From Perkinsus olseni (Eukaryota > Perkinsozoa > Perkinsida > Perkinsidae), in contig JABANP010000022.1 in NCBI GenBank assembly GCA_013115135.1, positions 1 to 64,000 of the forward strand: a stretch of 64,000 nucleotides of DNA, given 5' to 3'. Each line of letters begins with the position of its first letter. The stretch's first letter is position 1. A program made the position numbers and the translations under genes. The notes under the pieces were generated by a model. That model saw nothing but the letters and a program-made list of their open reading frames with translations. It searched no databases and was not told where the DNA came from. Positions 33,070-44,256 of this stretch are shown here, one piece after another.

Positions 33070-33548
33070 GGAGGACAGATTGACGGACAGTGACAAGTGC
33101 CAGGAAAACGAATCACTAATTACCATCACAGTGAAAGCAGCCGGTGTAAACGCGACAAGGAGAGCCCACGAAACCACTGACGAAAAGGGGATCTTTGGGG
33201 AACGACACGTCGGCTCATCAGGAGCTCAATTGAGCGGGTCCGGCCCGCGGAAGCGATACAAAACTCTGCTCAGGCCTTCGTTATCTTCACCAACGCCTGC
33301 TCGAGGCATGTGGTACCCGCTGCGCTCGAGCTCACAACCTGATAGACCCGTTTGGACGGCTCACAGCATTTTCGATATATTACACTCTTGGTCACTTGCG
33401 ACTTCATCATCATGAACTTCACAAAGTTGCAGCCGCACTCCTTCTTCCTGAATACAACAGCCAGAATGACACACGGCAGCAGCGACCAGCCACTCGCGGC
33501 TCGCTCGTTGGCTGGGCTACTGGTCACGAGGTGCCTTCTTGATAGCTC

Positions 33549-34477
33549 TCACATGACAACGCAATCCTTCCCGTTCTCGTCCTTGGCATCGCGGAATACA
33601 GCGCGCTCAGCGTTGGTGAAGTGAGTGCCTGAAAGAGAGCATACAACGCTGGCCTGGCGGTGGTGACAGCTGATGCGTTACAGAAAGGGGCGTCTAGGCT
33701 TTGTGACAGACTCTGTAGGAGAATCGAGCCGTCCTTCTCCATGCGAAGCCAGTAGTACACAATGACGCGTGTCTCGTCAGCACACCTGATGCCCAGTGAG
33801 TAGGTGGAACTCGAAGGGGTCCTACATGGGGATCTTAGGAATGGGCATGACCATGTTGACCCTCTTGCAAAGGATCTCGTCTGACGAATCTTTGTCACCT
33901 GTGAACCTGATCGAGCGAAAGCCGAGTAGAAGGCAGCTGAAAATCTTGCGCGTGTGCATATGCGGGCGCCGCCATTACTTGCACCAGGGAGTCTCCTCGA
34001 ACTGACTAGCGCCAGCCTGCAGCTGCCACTCCTTAACGAGACCATCCTGTAGGAATGCCTTCATGAGAGTGTCTGTGTTGATGGTGTACAATTTATCAGC
34101 TTCGTTCACTACTTGATACCCATGCTGGGGTAGTGTGATGTAAAAACCTGCCATTCACCCATAATCGTACCAGCAGCAGCCACAGAGGCCCTTCACTCTC
34201 CTCGACCAGACACTTCAATTGCTGCGCTAGTTTCATAGAGACTGCTTTCCTGTAACCCATGAGCAAACAATAAAACGAAGAGCCACTGTGAACGCCTGTT
34301 GCCGAGACCAACATAGCGGTCCACAACTAAGAACGGTACTGAGGTACTAAGACAGGGGCGAGTGCTCTGTCGGAAAATCATGTCAATGGAGGTGATATCG
34401 TTACTACTTCCCATCTCCGGTATAGTGCTTTCCTCTGCCTTGTCAAAGACAGCTTTGAAGGAAGACTGGGCGGACAT
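33549..34477 (-). CDS. Spliced gene, function unknown
   Basis: Start ATG at 34477 (MSAQSSFKAVFDKAEEST); stop complement at 33549. Coding segments that join with good splice sites: a first exon to about 34310, then KAVSMKLAQQLKCLVEESEG, ITLPQHGYQVVNEADKLYTI with DTLMKAFLQDGLVKEWQLQ, a CLLLGFRSIRFTGDKDSSDE segment, KRVNMVMPIPKIPM, ADETRVIVYYWLRMEKDGSI, and a last exon HFTNAERAVFRDAKDENGKD. One junction near 34140 needs an extra T in a run of five to stay in frame. There is no signal peptide or clear membrane span. I recognise no domain. Confidence 0.5.
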
Positions 34478-35203
34478 GGTAAGACTGGTAGGAAGCAAGC
34501 AACAATAGAAAACTGAGGACTACCGATAGCGATCACCGCGGCGGTGGGTGACGAGCTCAACAATCTGAATCGAATGAAGAACAGGAAGAGCATTGCCGCT
34601 TATCAGACCGTCCATAATGGAAGTTCCATTGCACAACCGTTCTGCGCATGGTTAAAGCTTGACTTAGGTGTCCGAACTTCGAACTCACAAGCCGACATAA
34701 AGATACCGACCTCCACGACTGGTATTGGACAAAAGCGTGGTTATGTTGGTATCTTGTCTCCACGAGACGTATTTCGCATATATCGATTTTCGACAAATTA
34801 TGGCATTAGCCGCGCGCTCGCCCACAAATGGACAAGTTGCTCCGAGTTTCCTCTAGGCACATCCGTCAATCTTAGTGGGACATGGTGAGCGTCGAGGAAA
34901 CCTGTGCCTCAACGTCTAGCCAGCTCCAGTACTTGGGGGCTATAACAACTCTCTACTTAATGACGAATTAAAGTGTGCTTAAAATTCCGAGCTTTTTGCC
35001 GAGCTCGGAATTCGTGTTACTCGCTTCCGAGTGAAGCGATTTTCCGATTCTCGATTAGTGCTCTCCGAGTTCCGAGTTCGAAAAATTTTAAGAGTCTTTG
35101 AGCTCCCGGAAATCCTGACCCGAGCTCGGAAAAACGCGAACGTGCGCCAAGGCAGCAGAAACTCATCCATAAAACAGACATATAAGCTATGTGGAATATT
35201 GGC
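34478..35203. other. Intergenic, no gene supported
   Basis: A plus-strand ORF of 114 codons (34544-34888) has no motif and no splice support, so I leave it out. The region holds CTCGGAA/TTCCGAG-rich sequence near 34980-35130. Confidence 0.4.
34983..35012. repeat. Inverted repeat, 11-nt arms, 8-nt loop
   Basis: AATTCCGAGCT and AGCTCGGAATT flank TTTTGCCG. The same TTCCGAG/CTCGGAA words recur through 35010-35135 and 35595-35660 on both sides of the next ORF. Confidence 0.7.
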
Positions 35204-35562
35204 TCAGGCACGGCTATCGCCATCGAGAGCAAACTGAGCCAGGGCCTCACCGATGGTTATCTCACTCCTCAACTTCATGCACAACAAGTCGTGGTACTCC
35301 GTCTTCTTCGCATACTCTATTTGTGCCACTGCTAGCTCCTTCTTGACCTCTTCCACCTCCGAATCACACCCCTGTCTCTTTCTCAATCGTGCTTGCGGAT
35401 TGCTCTTCAAAGGACTGAAGGGAATGAACACTGTATCCTTAGCGACAGGTTCGTGAGCATCCCGAATAGACTTCTCGCCAGCTTCGTCGGCAAAGATCTT
35501 ATTGGTGCCGGCATCTAAATTCGGAGCCGAAGGACTGGAACCAGCCCCCTGGGGAAATCGAC
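35204..35562 (-). CDS. Coiled-coil ORF without visible start, unknown function
   Basis: A minus-strand frame, open from an apparent acceptor near 35562 to the stop at 35204. It reads through SPSAPNLDAGTNKIFADEAG to FIPFSPLKSNPQARLRKRQ and a char-rich helix EVEEVKKELAVAQIEYAKK. There is no ATG at the 5' end. The space upstream is taken by the EF-hand gene on the other strand, so the first exon is either tiny, unseen, or missing. It could be a last exon or a gene remnant. Confidence 0.35.
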
Positions 35563-35706
35563 TTTTCTGAGGGATGGTATTTTAATCCATGGACTCTCGG
35601 AATTGGATTTCCAAGACTCGGAACTCGGTAACCGAGTGCTTGGACTCGGACTTAGCACTTCAATCGGCTCTAGGAGTCCTCTTCGTTCCCACCACTTCCC
35701 TTCGGA

Positions 35707-36442
35707 ATGGTTAACCTATCACAAGCCGACGTCCAGGAACTCCGAGGAGTGTTCCAACTTTTGGACACCGACGGCAGCGAGAGTATATCCCCTGCTGAGC
35801 TGAGGCACCTGTTGAGGTCTATCAGTGAGCTCAGTCTTCTCGAGGCGGTCCCCTGGGTCTCTCTCGAACAGGTGTGAATCTGACCATGGACGAGCTAGAG
35901 GAGTTGGTCGCTGAGGTTGACAAGGATTGCTCTGGTATGCCCCTGATCTGTCGCGTCCGTGCTTCACAAGTTGCTGGCAGGTGCAATAGAGTTCGACGAA
36001 ATCCTCGCTATCCTCTCGCGTGATGTCAACCCGCCTTTCTCCCCGACCGAGGTTGAGACGGTGAGAAGTGGCGAAGCCTCTGCAGCACTGCGGAATCTCT
36101 GGCCTTCCATCAGTCCTTCCGTATGATAGCAAGGAATGCACCGCGAGGGTACATACGTATGAAGGACTTAGAAGAGGCTCTTAGAGTTCACTTGAGAGAC
36201 GTTGATCATTACGACATCAGTGAACTCCTGCGCGCTTATATGGTGAGGCACTGCTGGATACTCCCTGGCGTCCAGTCTGTTGTACTCAGGACTCCACTGT
36301 GAACCATCCGTCGAACCCTGATGTCGATTACTTTAATTACCAAGCCTTTATCGACCTCATGATGCATGGCCTCGCGGGGCAACCACTGAACAAGAAGAAG
36401 GGCCGCCCTACCAAGCAGAAAACGAGGAAGCCCAGTTGTTAA
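35707..36442 (+). CDS. EF-hand (calmodulin/centrin-like) calcium-binding protein
   Basis: Five exons: 35707-35824, 35872-35934, 35981-36060, 36114-36242 and 36290-36442, with introns of 46-53 nt in phase, giving 180 residues. The first EF-hand loop DTDGSESISPAE is canonical. The second, DKDCSG joined across an intron to AIEFDE, also has all ligand positions. The third and fourth regions (RNAPRGYIRMKDLEEAL and VNHPSNPDVDYFNYQAF) keep the helix-loop-helix layout but have lost several ligands. The family is usually about 150-170 residues; here a basic C-terminal tail (KKKGRPTKQKTRKPS) is added. It is likely a cytosolic or cytoskeletal calcium sensor with two working sites. Confidence 0.85.
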
Positions 36443-36840
36443 CGCTGAACCGTTGTGTTGAGTTAGTCTGCCGAGTTTGCCGGGCTTGAATAGAGTAAGG
36501 GGATGACGACGCCGTCCTAGCCGCTCAGCCGATCACAACGCTACGTCATCCCAATTCGTGCTTTCGAACTGAAGTTGCTCAGCCGCAAGATCCAGACTGT
36601 TGTTGTTGAGATGCTAACGGTGTCATTCATGTTGGAAAGTTGTTCAGATTTCCAATCTCGAAGGTGCGCGCTGCCTAGCGCGATGTCAACTCCATACAGA
36701 CTAATAACACAACCCAGTGGTGGTCGTCAACTTGGTGCCCGGGCGGCAGTTCATACGATCAGCTCCCAGGGTACATGACACTGGATGCTATGCATGCATT
36801 GCCATGAACAATGGCTCATGATGGACGGCTCACACCGAAT
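36443..36840. other. Intergenic, nothing seen
   Basis: No ORF, repeat or RNA gene of note between the convergent EF-hand and coiled-coil genes. Confidence 0.4.
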
Positions 36841-37835
36841 TTAGCTTTTATATGGGGTCCTGAAATGCACCAAATTCGAGGCCGATTCTCCAGGACAGCC
36901 TCACCTCCACGCAGCTGGACTGACCCCCCTGCTGATACCCTCAACCGTAACATCCACATCATAGCGGCTGCGGCAGCGACTCTGACGTATCACCCGCTAG
37001 ACGAAAATAGTGGTAGTCGCCGACTCACTTGGTCGCTCCTGAATTTGTCGCAGCCGCCACCAATCGGCTGGCTACGCCTCGAGAAGGCACACTCCTCTCC
37101 AGCTCCGAGGTTGGGCGTATCTGCACATGCAGGTACTCCGCTGCCTGCAGTGAGACGAACGGGAGGCGCAGGAGCTCACTTCAGCTTCCTGCATTTTGCC
37201 ATTCAGTATGGCACGACTCAGCAACATACGAGCGGCACTGTGCCATCTTTTGCTGAGGAGCCGTAGCTCCTCGGTCTTCCTCTGTAGTTCTGACTCTCTT
37301 TCTGCGAGCTTGCTGTGGGCCTAGCGATACCAACGGGATGGAGTACCCTCAGTTCCAGCACGGTCGTCCGAACTGAGAACGTCCCACCTCCTCCAGCTGA
37401 ATTGTCAGAGTCGAAGTTTGCTGCCGCAGACTGTTAAATCTTTTGATAAGCACCGGCTACTGCAGCGACCACGACGGATGCACAGAGGGCATAGGGCAAC
37501 CGACCTGATATGCAACGACGAGAATGGCCTGAGAGATACCCTCGCCTCGGCTATGCCTACCCCTCGCAAGCAATGAAAGTGACGACGCCAGTCGAGACTT
37601 CAAAGGATTCTCGGGAATCAGTCCAAGAGCGCCATGACTGACACAGCACGCTACTCCGAGAGAAGGCTGCCTTCACAGTTATATTTACTCTATAGGAGAC
37701 ACTCGTTATCCTCGTACGATTATCAAGGCCAGGCGTCGTCATTGGACGCGAGAGATCTGCAATCAACTGGAGGACGGGACTCGAGCCAGGATTCTTGGTG
37801 TCTTTGGCAACGCAAGAAGGCCCGAATGGTGACAT
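36841..37835 (-). CDS. Coiled-coil protein, function unknown
   Basis: Exons join well on the minus strand. A first exon from 37835 (MSPFGPSCVAKDTKNP) carries SPVLQLIADLSRPM. A coiled-coil pair, LIKRFNSLRQQTSTLTIQLE, is spliced over a 67-nt intron to AHSKLAERESELQRKTEELR. Then come SRAILNGKMQEAE, an exon AAEYLHVQIRPTSELERSV, and a last exon RYDVDVTVEGISRGVSPAAW ending TPYKS and TAA. The link between the first exon and the coil exon is not fully resolved. The heptad pattern suggests a structural or tethering role, without any recognised domain. The ATG lies one base after the stop of the upstream locus, so both may be one gene. Confidence 0.5.
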
Positions 37836-37836
37836 G

Positions 37837-38595
37837 TCAATAGCAGAGATGATAGCAGTTATCGAGCACCGAACAACCGCCTATCGTGCCATTATTGAAG
37901 AAGAGCTCAAGCTCTTTGCAGTCCTCATCTGTCTGAGCCCAAATGGCAACTAATGGTGACAAGTGGTGGAACATGCCGTCCAGCATCTCCGACAGAGCTT
38001 TTCCTCGAGAGCGGAGGAGGTAGGCCAACTGCAGCTCTGGAGAACGATGAAAGACGTCGGCGAATTCCTGAGAGTCGGAGACTCAGCAGCAGCACACAAT
38101 TGCTCGGCTTACTTCGCGTCCCTCAAGCACTATACCAACGGGCGAGTCCCTCGCCACCTCGATGATCTCCTCCAAAGCCTGCTTATACCCTGAGAAAGAA
38201 TAGCTGGTGCTGGAAAAAATCTTCCCAAGGCTGGCGGCCTACGTTTCAACAGATCCCCAGCTCGTTGCCATGCTTCACGACTACGCATATCTTCGAGCTC
38301 TCGCTGCCTTCTGACCGCACATCCGAGAGCAAGGCAGCTCAACCGACGATTTGCCAGAGCGATCCCGGGTGGCCGGTAAGGGCGACGTGCCTGGCACGAG
38401 TAACGGAAGAGGGCACGCCAGGTTCAGCCGGCAGACGCCTACCTCCGCGTTATCATCGTCGAAGACGCTTGCTATCTTCATGGTGACTGGGCGCTGATCA
38501 GAGTCGGGTGGCTCCACGTCGGCGAGATCGAAGAGAAGGAAATCGAGGATGTGACGAAGCAGGGGAACGTCGAGGTCCATAAGCTCGGCCGTCAT
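37837..38595 (-). CDS. Spliced gene abutting the coiled-coil gene, function unknown
   Basis: Start at 38595 (MTAELMDLDVPLLRHILDFL) or an in-frame ATG at 38700. The first exon ends at a GTAGGC donor after FDDDNAE. Later segments are RQRELEDMRSREAWQRAGDL, then YKQALEEIIEVARDSPVGIV, then after a short intron EFADVFHRSPELQLAYLLRS and AIWAQTDEDCKELELFFNNG, to a TGA complemented at 37837-37839. It is helical and charged with no membrane span, and I recognise no family. The stop is separated from the next ATG by a single base, and an alternative frame through the last 60 bases stays open into that gene. Confidence 0.45.
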
Positions 38596-38794
38596 GATGC
38601 TCCGTACGGCTGTGCCGCTACTGAAATGGATACCCCCCGGCTGCCCAGGCCTCAACTCGAAGGCGAACTGACTGGCACAGACACCGGTAGAGTGGAGCAT
38701 AAATTCTCGAGTAACACATGAGAGTATGAACATCAGTAAACAACCGGAGTGTTCATGAAGCTGCAAGCTGCAGATGTGAGGACAGTAAATGAGT

Positions 38795-41700
38795 TTACGC
38801 GAGGCTCTTCAAGCTGGGCAAGTCGTCCATGGTCCACGTCGAAGTGCCTGCCGGAGTTCTACCTCGCCACTTGCTTGTTGTTGTCTTACCGCACGGTGCC
38901 CCGCTGTCGCGAATCACACGAAGCCTCCTACTGCCACCGAGATCACGCAAGGACGCCCCCTGCAAGTCCATGAGCTGAGCGACTCCCGTCATGTCCGCTG
39001 CTCGGACGAATGCGAAGCTGAATGACGAGTCTACGAGTAGCTACGAAGGTGAGAGCTGACCCGCGGGGCTTCAGAGTGATGGGGCACGCTAGGACTTTGC
39101 ATTCGGTAAAGCGAATGCCCTTCTTTCCCGCCAGCCACTTCGCCAACTCCTCCTGCTCCATATCTGCGAAGCCGACCAGTGATCCCTCAGCACATGTCCG
39201 GGGGATTTTCAGAGCGGCAATGGGACGAGCCTCACCCGATGGGAGATTCTCCAGCCGCACTCCCAGAAAGGCCGACTTCCCCATGCTGCTGCTCGCAGAG
39301 CCGCGACGAGCCCTCAAGACAGATGCAGCTGCGACGAGAGGTCCCATCGCTGAGCGACTAAACTGTTCTTACCATCTAGCGCGAGGCTGGCCCTTCTCAT
39401 ACTCTCCTTCTTCTTGTTGCGGGCTGCGGGTAGGAGGCTCTGGCTCAGCTCGTGATTGCCGGCTTGCTTAGCAATATCAGAAGCGGTACGGCCTAGAAGA
39501 CTTCGTGTATGATGACCATGGAGGGGCCCGGGCCTACCCTCGGCATCCCTCTGGCTGCAGGATCCCCCCGCACAGATGAGGAGGTCCGCCATATCTGATC
39601 GGCCAACCTTGGCGCAGTGCATGAGGGCTGTCCAGCCTTGGCTGTCGTCGGCATATTCCAACTGCAATACACAGGTGTGAAAAGGCTCGACAATGACCCA
39701 GGATTGCTCTCACATGGTCAACGCCGTCTCCTCTGGGCGCGTCCGACAGGATCTTGAGGAAGGTCCTCAGTCCGACCGCTGTCACCCCTGGTGCTCCTAT
39801 CAGAAGCATCAGTGCAGACCGACCCTCCTCATCAGTCGCCGTCAGCCTGAGGTCCAGGAGCAGCTAGGCAGAACAGCGACCATGTATCGGAACCTACGCT
39901 GTGTCCCTCTCCCCCTCCGCCGAGTGACAATATATGGCTTGAGCTGCTTCCACGAAGCCCGCGGCACAGGCCACTAAGATCTGCGAAGGGCGATGAGAGC
40001 GAACAGGAGTCCTCAGACGACATCATACAGCGTTCATCCCGCGGGTATCCGCATGATGGATGGGATGACTCCAGGTGACCGTATTCTCTCGCGGCTGGGT
40101 CGCTACGCTCGACCCTCCAACTGAGCTCCGCGCAGACGGAGGCGATGGGCTGGTGAACGCCTTCCTGCTGAGGATCTCGACGCACGACTCAGTCGCTCCA
40201 CTGAAGGAAAGAAAGATCCATACTCCAATTCTAACAACACTCGGAGGGTGCTCGTAGGAGAAACCCACCAGTGAGCTGCATAGAGGAGCGCAGTGTACTG
40301 CTTAGCCGTGTTCAGGTTTGCTGCCGTGAGTAGGGTCCTGTTCGAGGGCTCCAGAGTGTCGATGGCCAGCTTGGTCGTGAGACGATCATTAGATTCTATG
40401 GCGAGCGACAGCAGCGTGTCACCTGTCACCATCACATAAGCACCGTCCAGGAGACCACTGCCTAGTCATCACCCGCGAAGGACACATCATGCGCTGCCTT
40501 GATTCCAGTTCTTGCCCCGGCCTCGATGATCATGGCACAGATATCAGAATGCCCCGAAGCCGCGGCGAAGTGCATCGCCGTCCATCCTCTGACCCTCTCC
40601 CGAATGTTGGTGCCTGTATTAAGCGAAAGTGCAGAGAAAACTCTCCGAAAGCTCGCCCTACGCGCTCCCGCCCTCAACAACGTCTTCGCAAGCATGCTAA
40701 GGCCCCTGACAAAGAGACAAGTCGCCTACCGCCAGCTATGAACAGTCGACTGACCTCAGACAGGTCCACATCAGAGCCGACATCCTCCTCCCATCCGGGT
40801 CATCGTCTAGCGTGTCGGGGCAGGCGCCAACTTCTAGGCATTCCCGGAGCTGACACGGCCAAGGTCACTCCCACTCCGATGCAGCGTGAAGACTCACCGG
40901 GCCAAGCTGTGCCTCCTGCTGCTCGTCTGAGACCCCGCATGTCTTGACGATGTCCATTAGCCTACCGCAAGAACGATGGTAAGCCAGCCACGCTGTCGTC
41001 ACCGCCGGCGCACTTCTCGCTGGCTTCGGCAAGGTTGATCAGCTTGGCACGGATCCTGTGCAACGTCCTCTTGTTGGTGGTGGTAGCCAGCTCGTCCGAC
41101 TGTTCACCACTCAGAGACAGGAGGTCTACCGCTACTCGAGGGTCGGCACCTGCGGAGATGTCGAACTCCAATCGCTTCACAGCTAAGGAATGACCCCTGG
41201 CAATGAGCAGTTTAACCCCATCCATGGATCCCTCCAGTGTCGACTTCAAGATTCCTGCCCAGCGAGTATGGTCATCGGCGCCGTACTCGATCGCATCAGG
41301 ATCACTCGGGCCTGTTGCAATGAAGTCATCCATGATACTGCTGCAGCAGTTTACTGTGATCCTGAGTGCTGGGAACGTCACTTTCTTCGTCATCATCCTC
41401 CACGATGCCCGCCGCGATCAACCGCTTCATAGCTTCAATGTTGTTGATTCGGGCCAGTCTGAGACGATCTGCCCATCATCGGCCTTCCGACCGGGCCAAG
41501 CAACACCTTAGAAGCTCACGATTGACACGAGACGCTGCCTGCAGCCACTCGATAGTCTTCAACTGATGGTCGACTACGGCCGGTCCAGTCGGTGGCCGGC
41601 ATGTGGATGGTATGCTTCTCACCTGCCTCTACTGGGGTCTGCCCCCAGCAGTCCTCAATGTCAAGACGGCATCCGAACTCTCCTGCCAGAATCAACACCT

Positions 41701-42911
41701 GGGCAAATGGGCAACCTCTCGACACGACAAACTGCATCACTCACTGCGCTCAGCTTGCCCAGTCGGGCGGCCCAGTGGAGGGACGTCTGACCGTCCAAGT
41801 CCTGAGCGTCCACGCCATCGCCATGATCGTAGCTATCAGGTTGCAGCGCTGTGGATGCCCTGGGCCTGACCATTCGTCTGAGCAGTTACAACTCCCACGC
41901 CTCTGAGTTTACGAATTCCGTATGGTGCCGGCGAGCAACCTCACGCAGTCGTCGTGCCCCTGCATAGCAGCCCAGTGGAGGGGAGTCCATCCACGACGGT
42001 CAGACCGCTGACAACGATACCACAATCGAGAAGGCAGAGAAGCCATCTCGAAGAAGTGGAGCCTGCCTCACTCCGACATCAGCCTTGAGTTCCACCAGTA
42101 GCTTAGCCATGGTCACGTCTCCTCTGCGGCTGGCCACCTGGGACCGGCTAGCCCATGGACGGTCTTCATGCGATGTAGCACCTACTGCTAGGGCAGTCAC
42201 TTGCTCCTCGCTTCCTGGAGCTTCGATGAGCATATGGGGCGGATGCTGCTTCCTGGTGAGGGCCTATAGAGATGACGCTACCCGGGATCGAACCGAGGAC
42301 TTATCCATACCCTCTGCTGCCACAGCCCGATGCAACCCATCATGTCGTGCGAGGACTCTGAGTAAGCTTTCACCCTTCTCTCCCGAGTGATGCGCTGCTA
42401 TCATCGCCAGAGACCAGCCGAACTCGTCATGGCACCTGGTAACAACTTGTCCTCCTCCGAGTGACTGGAGCGACCTACCGAGCGATCTCTTCCGGATCGA
42501 CTTCGTGCAGGACCTTATCGAGCGCCACTGAGTTGAGGTTGTTACACGCGCCAATAGCTCCCGTCTTGTCGAGCCGTCGCTCATACCTGAGCGATACGGT
42601 TACCGATACTCGACTTGCACGCGGCGACGAAGTTGCACGCGGCGACTCATTACACTTTCGCAGGCGGAGGGGGCTTCTCTGCTTCCACACTATCTCCACT
42701 CGGTAGCTTCAATGAGGACCTCGTTCTTCGCTTCCTGAGGACTGGCTGGCTTCCGGGAACAGTAAGACTGAGATAGCAGAGGAAGGCTGAGTGATGGCAG
42801 CAGTAGGCTTGGTGTAGCAACGCGGTACTTCGATGACCCGTGCGGATGCTTCTTGCCAGCACTCTCGGCGGAAGCCGAAGACCCTGCTTTCTTCGCTGTC
42901 GTGATTGTCAC
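38795..42911 (-). CDS. Ankyrin-repeat protein (long, many introns)
   Basis: A series of minus-strand exons carries ankyrin repeats. These include GWSLAMIAAHHSGEKGESLL (about 42370), GDVTMAKLLVELKADVG (about 42090), LDGQTSLHWAARLGKLSAV (about 41780) and GWTAMHFAAASGHSDICAMI (about 40540). Others are YTALLYAAHWW (about 40270), GWTALMHCAKVGRSDMADLL (about 39600) and GRTASDIAKQAGNHELSQSL (about 39460). The TALHxAAxxGH core and its spacing are the evidence. A possible first exon is MTITTAKKAGSSASAESAGK at 42911. The 3' end is not fixed; the segment GIRFTECKVLACPITLKP near 39090 may be the C-terminal domain. Ankyrin repeats mediate protein binding, and the partner is unknown. Exons were not joined one by one, so two adjacent genes are possible. 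Confidence 0.6.
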
Positions 42912-43009
42912 GAGAGGTGGAAGGATTACTGGGCAGTTCCAAAGAGTTGATTGACAAACACAGAGGGTCTTGAAGAGCGAAACGGGAGATCAGAAACGCA
43001 CAGTTCATG

Positions 43010-43600
43010 TCACCAATAGATGTGCATTCGACCGCCCTCGATCACTGGCTTCACTGGTACGACCTCATTCACGTCCGCCATGCGCCATATTCTACCACTC
43101 TCTGTGATAGGCACGAAGTTGTCTTCCGCCGGGTTCGCAGGATCGGGCTCGTACCTACAGACGATCGCCAACTGGAGCAAGGGAGACGGTAGAGGCAAGC
43201 GTACACCATGCCGGCCTCCATGATGACCATATGCTCTGCCACGGGACCCGATTCATCGGCTGATGGGTCAGGCTCCGTTCGACTGCCGATGAGCTGAGCT
43301 ATCGCTTTGTAGACGATATAGGAGCGATCTGTCTCACCGCTTCACCGTGCCGGTCCTCTACCCAATAAGACTGTCGCATACTTACTACAACATGCATTCT
43401 CGCGACTAAACCTGTGGGACCTATTAGCCGCCTCGCGACGGTGAGATCCGCTGCTAGGGCTCACCTGACTCCCTGGCTAGCTGCACAGCGTCTCGAAAGA
43501 TGTGCCTTTGCTCAGTGCAGAAGCGATTACCGTAGAGCCGGAACAAGTCCATTTGTGGATCTGCAGATGCGGACACGATGACAAATACGCGTCACCGTTT
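43010..43600 (-). CDS. Unrecognised family, member 1 (5' end uncertain)
   Basis: Minus-strand exons in order: SADPQMDLFRLYGNRFCTEQ (about 43550); LVARMHVVVSMRQSYWVEDR (about 43400); SADESGPVAEHMVIMEAGM; then after a 35-nt intron LAIVCRYEPDPANPAEDNF and WRMADVNEVVPVKPVIEGG, to TGA complemented at 43010-43012. The second exon is a clear paralogue of the exon at about 45470 (LVLRVHMIANVRQTYWVEGR), with the same splice boundaries. Later parts align loosely with the same neighbour. A segment in that neighbour (FGSRDFVDHRT) recalls START lipid-binding domains, but I would not name the family on it. The protein is cut short relative to member 2. Confidence 0.45.
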
Positions 43601-44091
43601 TCGTGCAGCCTTCGAGCGCTGCAATTCCATGATTGGCGCGCGAGACTGCAACAACCGGCGAGAGCGTCGCGCCACGAACTTGCTGCGGAGGTAACTAAGA
43701 CTTCGCGTGCTGGTAGCCCTCGAGCCGTTCCGGCGCACCGAGCGGGCAACGCGGGATCGAGCCGACTCGGTACATAGCCGCACACGATAACCGTAGAAGA
43801 AGGGTCGGGGAAGAGTAGGACTCACGGAGCATTGTGAAGCTTTACTTGTCTCCTTAGTTCCGGCTATCCAAAACTGCTTATCAACGCGCGACCCCGCAAA
43901 TTTGTGTATCTCAAAACTGTGTCGGATGTCTCCTACAAAAACAACAATGAACGCAAAGTTACCATCCTAAACGTCGTGAGAATTCAACCATACGCAGGGG
44001 TCTTCCGGCAGGTCACATGCGAGGAAACCAAGCAGAAGTGCTTCCGAAAATCTCCTGGTATACAGGAGCAGATGAGCACCTCAAAAACATG

Positions 44092-44170
44092 GCTCCGCTA
44101 GCCCTAGCTCAGCAGGCAGAGCGTGTGGCTGTTAACCACAAGGTCGGTGGTTCGATCCCATCGTGGAGCG
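44092..44170 (+). tRNA. tRNA-Asn(GTT), atypical D arm
   Basis: The acceptor GCTCCGC pairs with GTGGAGC. The anticodon stem TGTGG/CCACA has loop CTGTTAA (anticodon GTT), and the T arm is GGTGG-TTCGATC-CCATC. Between the acceptor and the D stem (GCTC/GAGC) there are eight bases, TAGCCCTA, instead of the usual two: a six-base insertion that looks like a local duplication of GCCCTA/TAGC. It is either a tolerated variant or a tRNA pseudogene. Confidence 0.65.
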
Positions 44171-44256
44171 CTTATTCAAATCGTAATCTTTGCTATTCGG
44201 TGATCTGATTTCCGTGTACTAGGACGGGCCACACTCCGAGCCATATCTCGAGTGTG

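Noticed and set aside
36811..37266. 151-codon plus-strand ORF
   Set aside because: The minus strand carries spliced coiled-coil exons with matching phases across the same interval.
42275..42345. Minus-strand tRNA-like T arm (CGGTTCGATCCCGG) with a possible acceptor 3' half
   Set aside because: No matching 5' acceptor or D arm; the bases code for part of an ankyrin exon.
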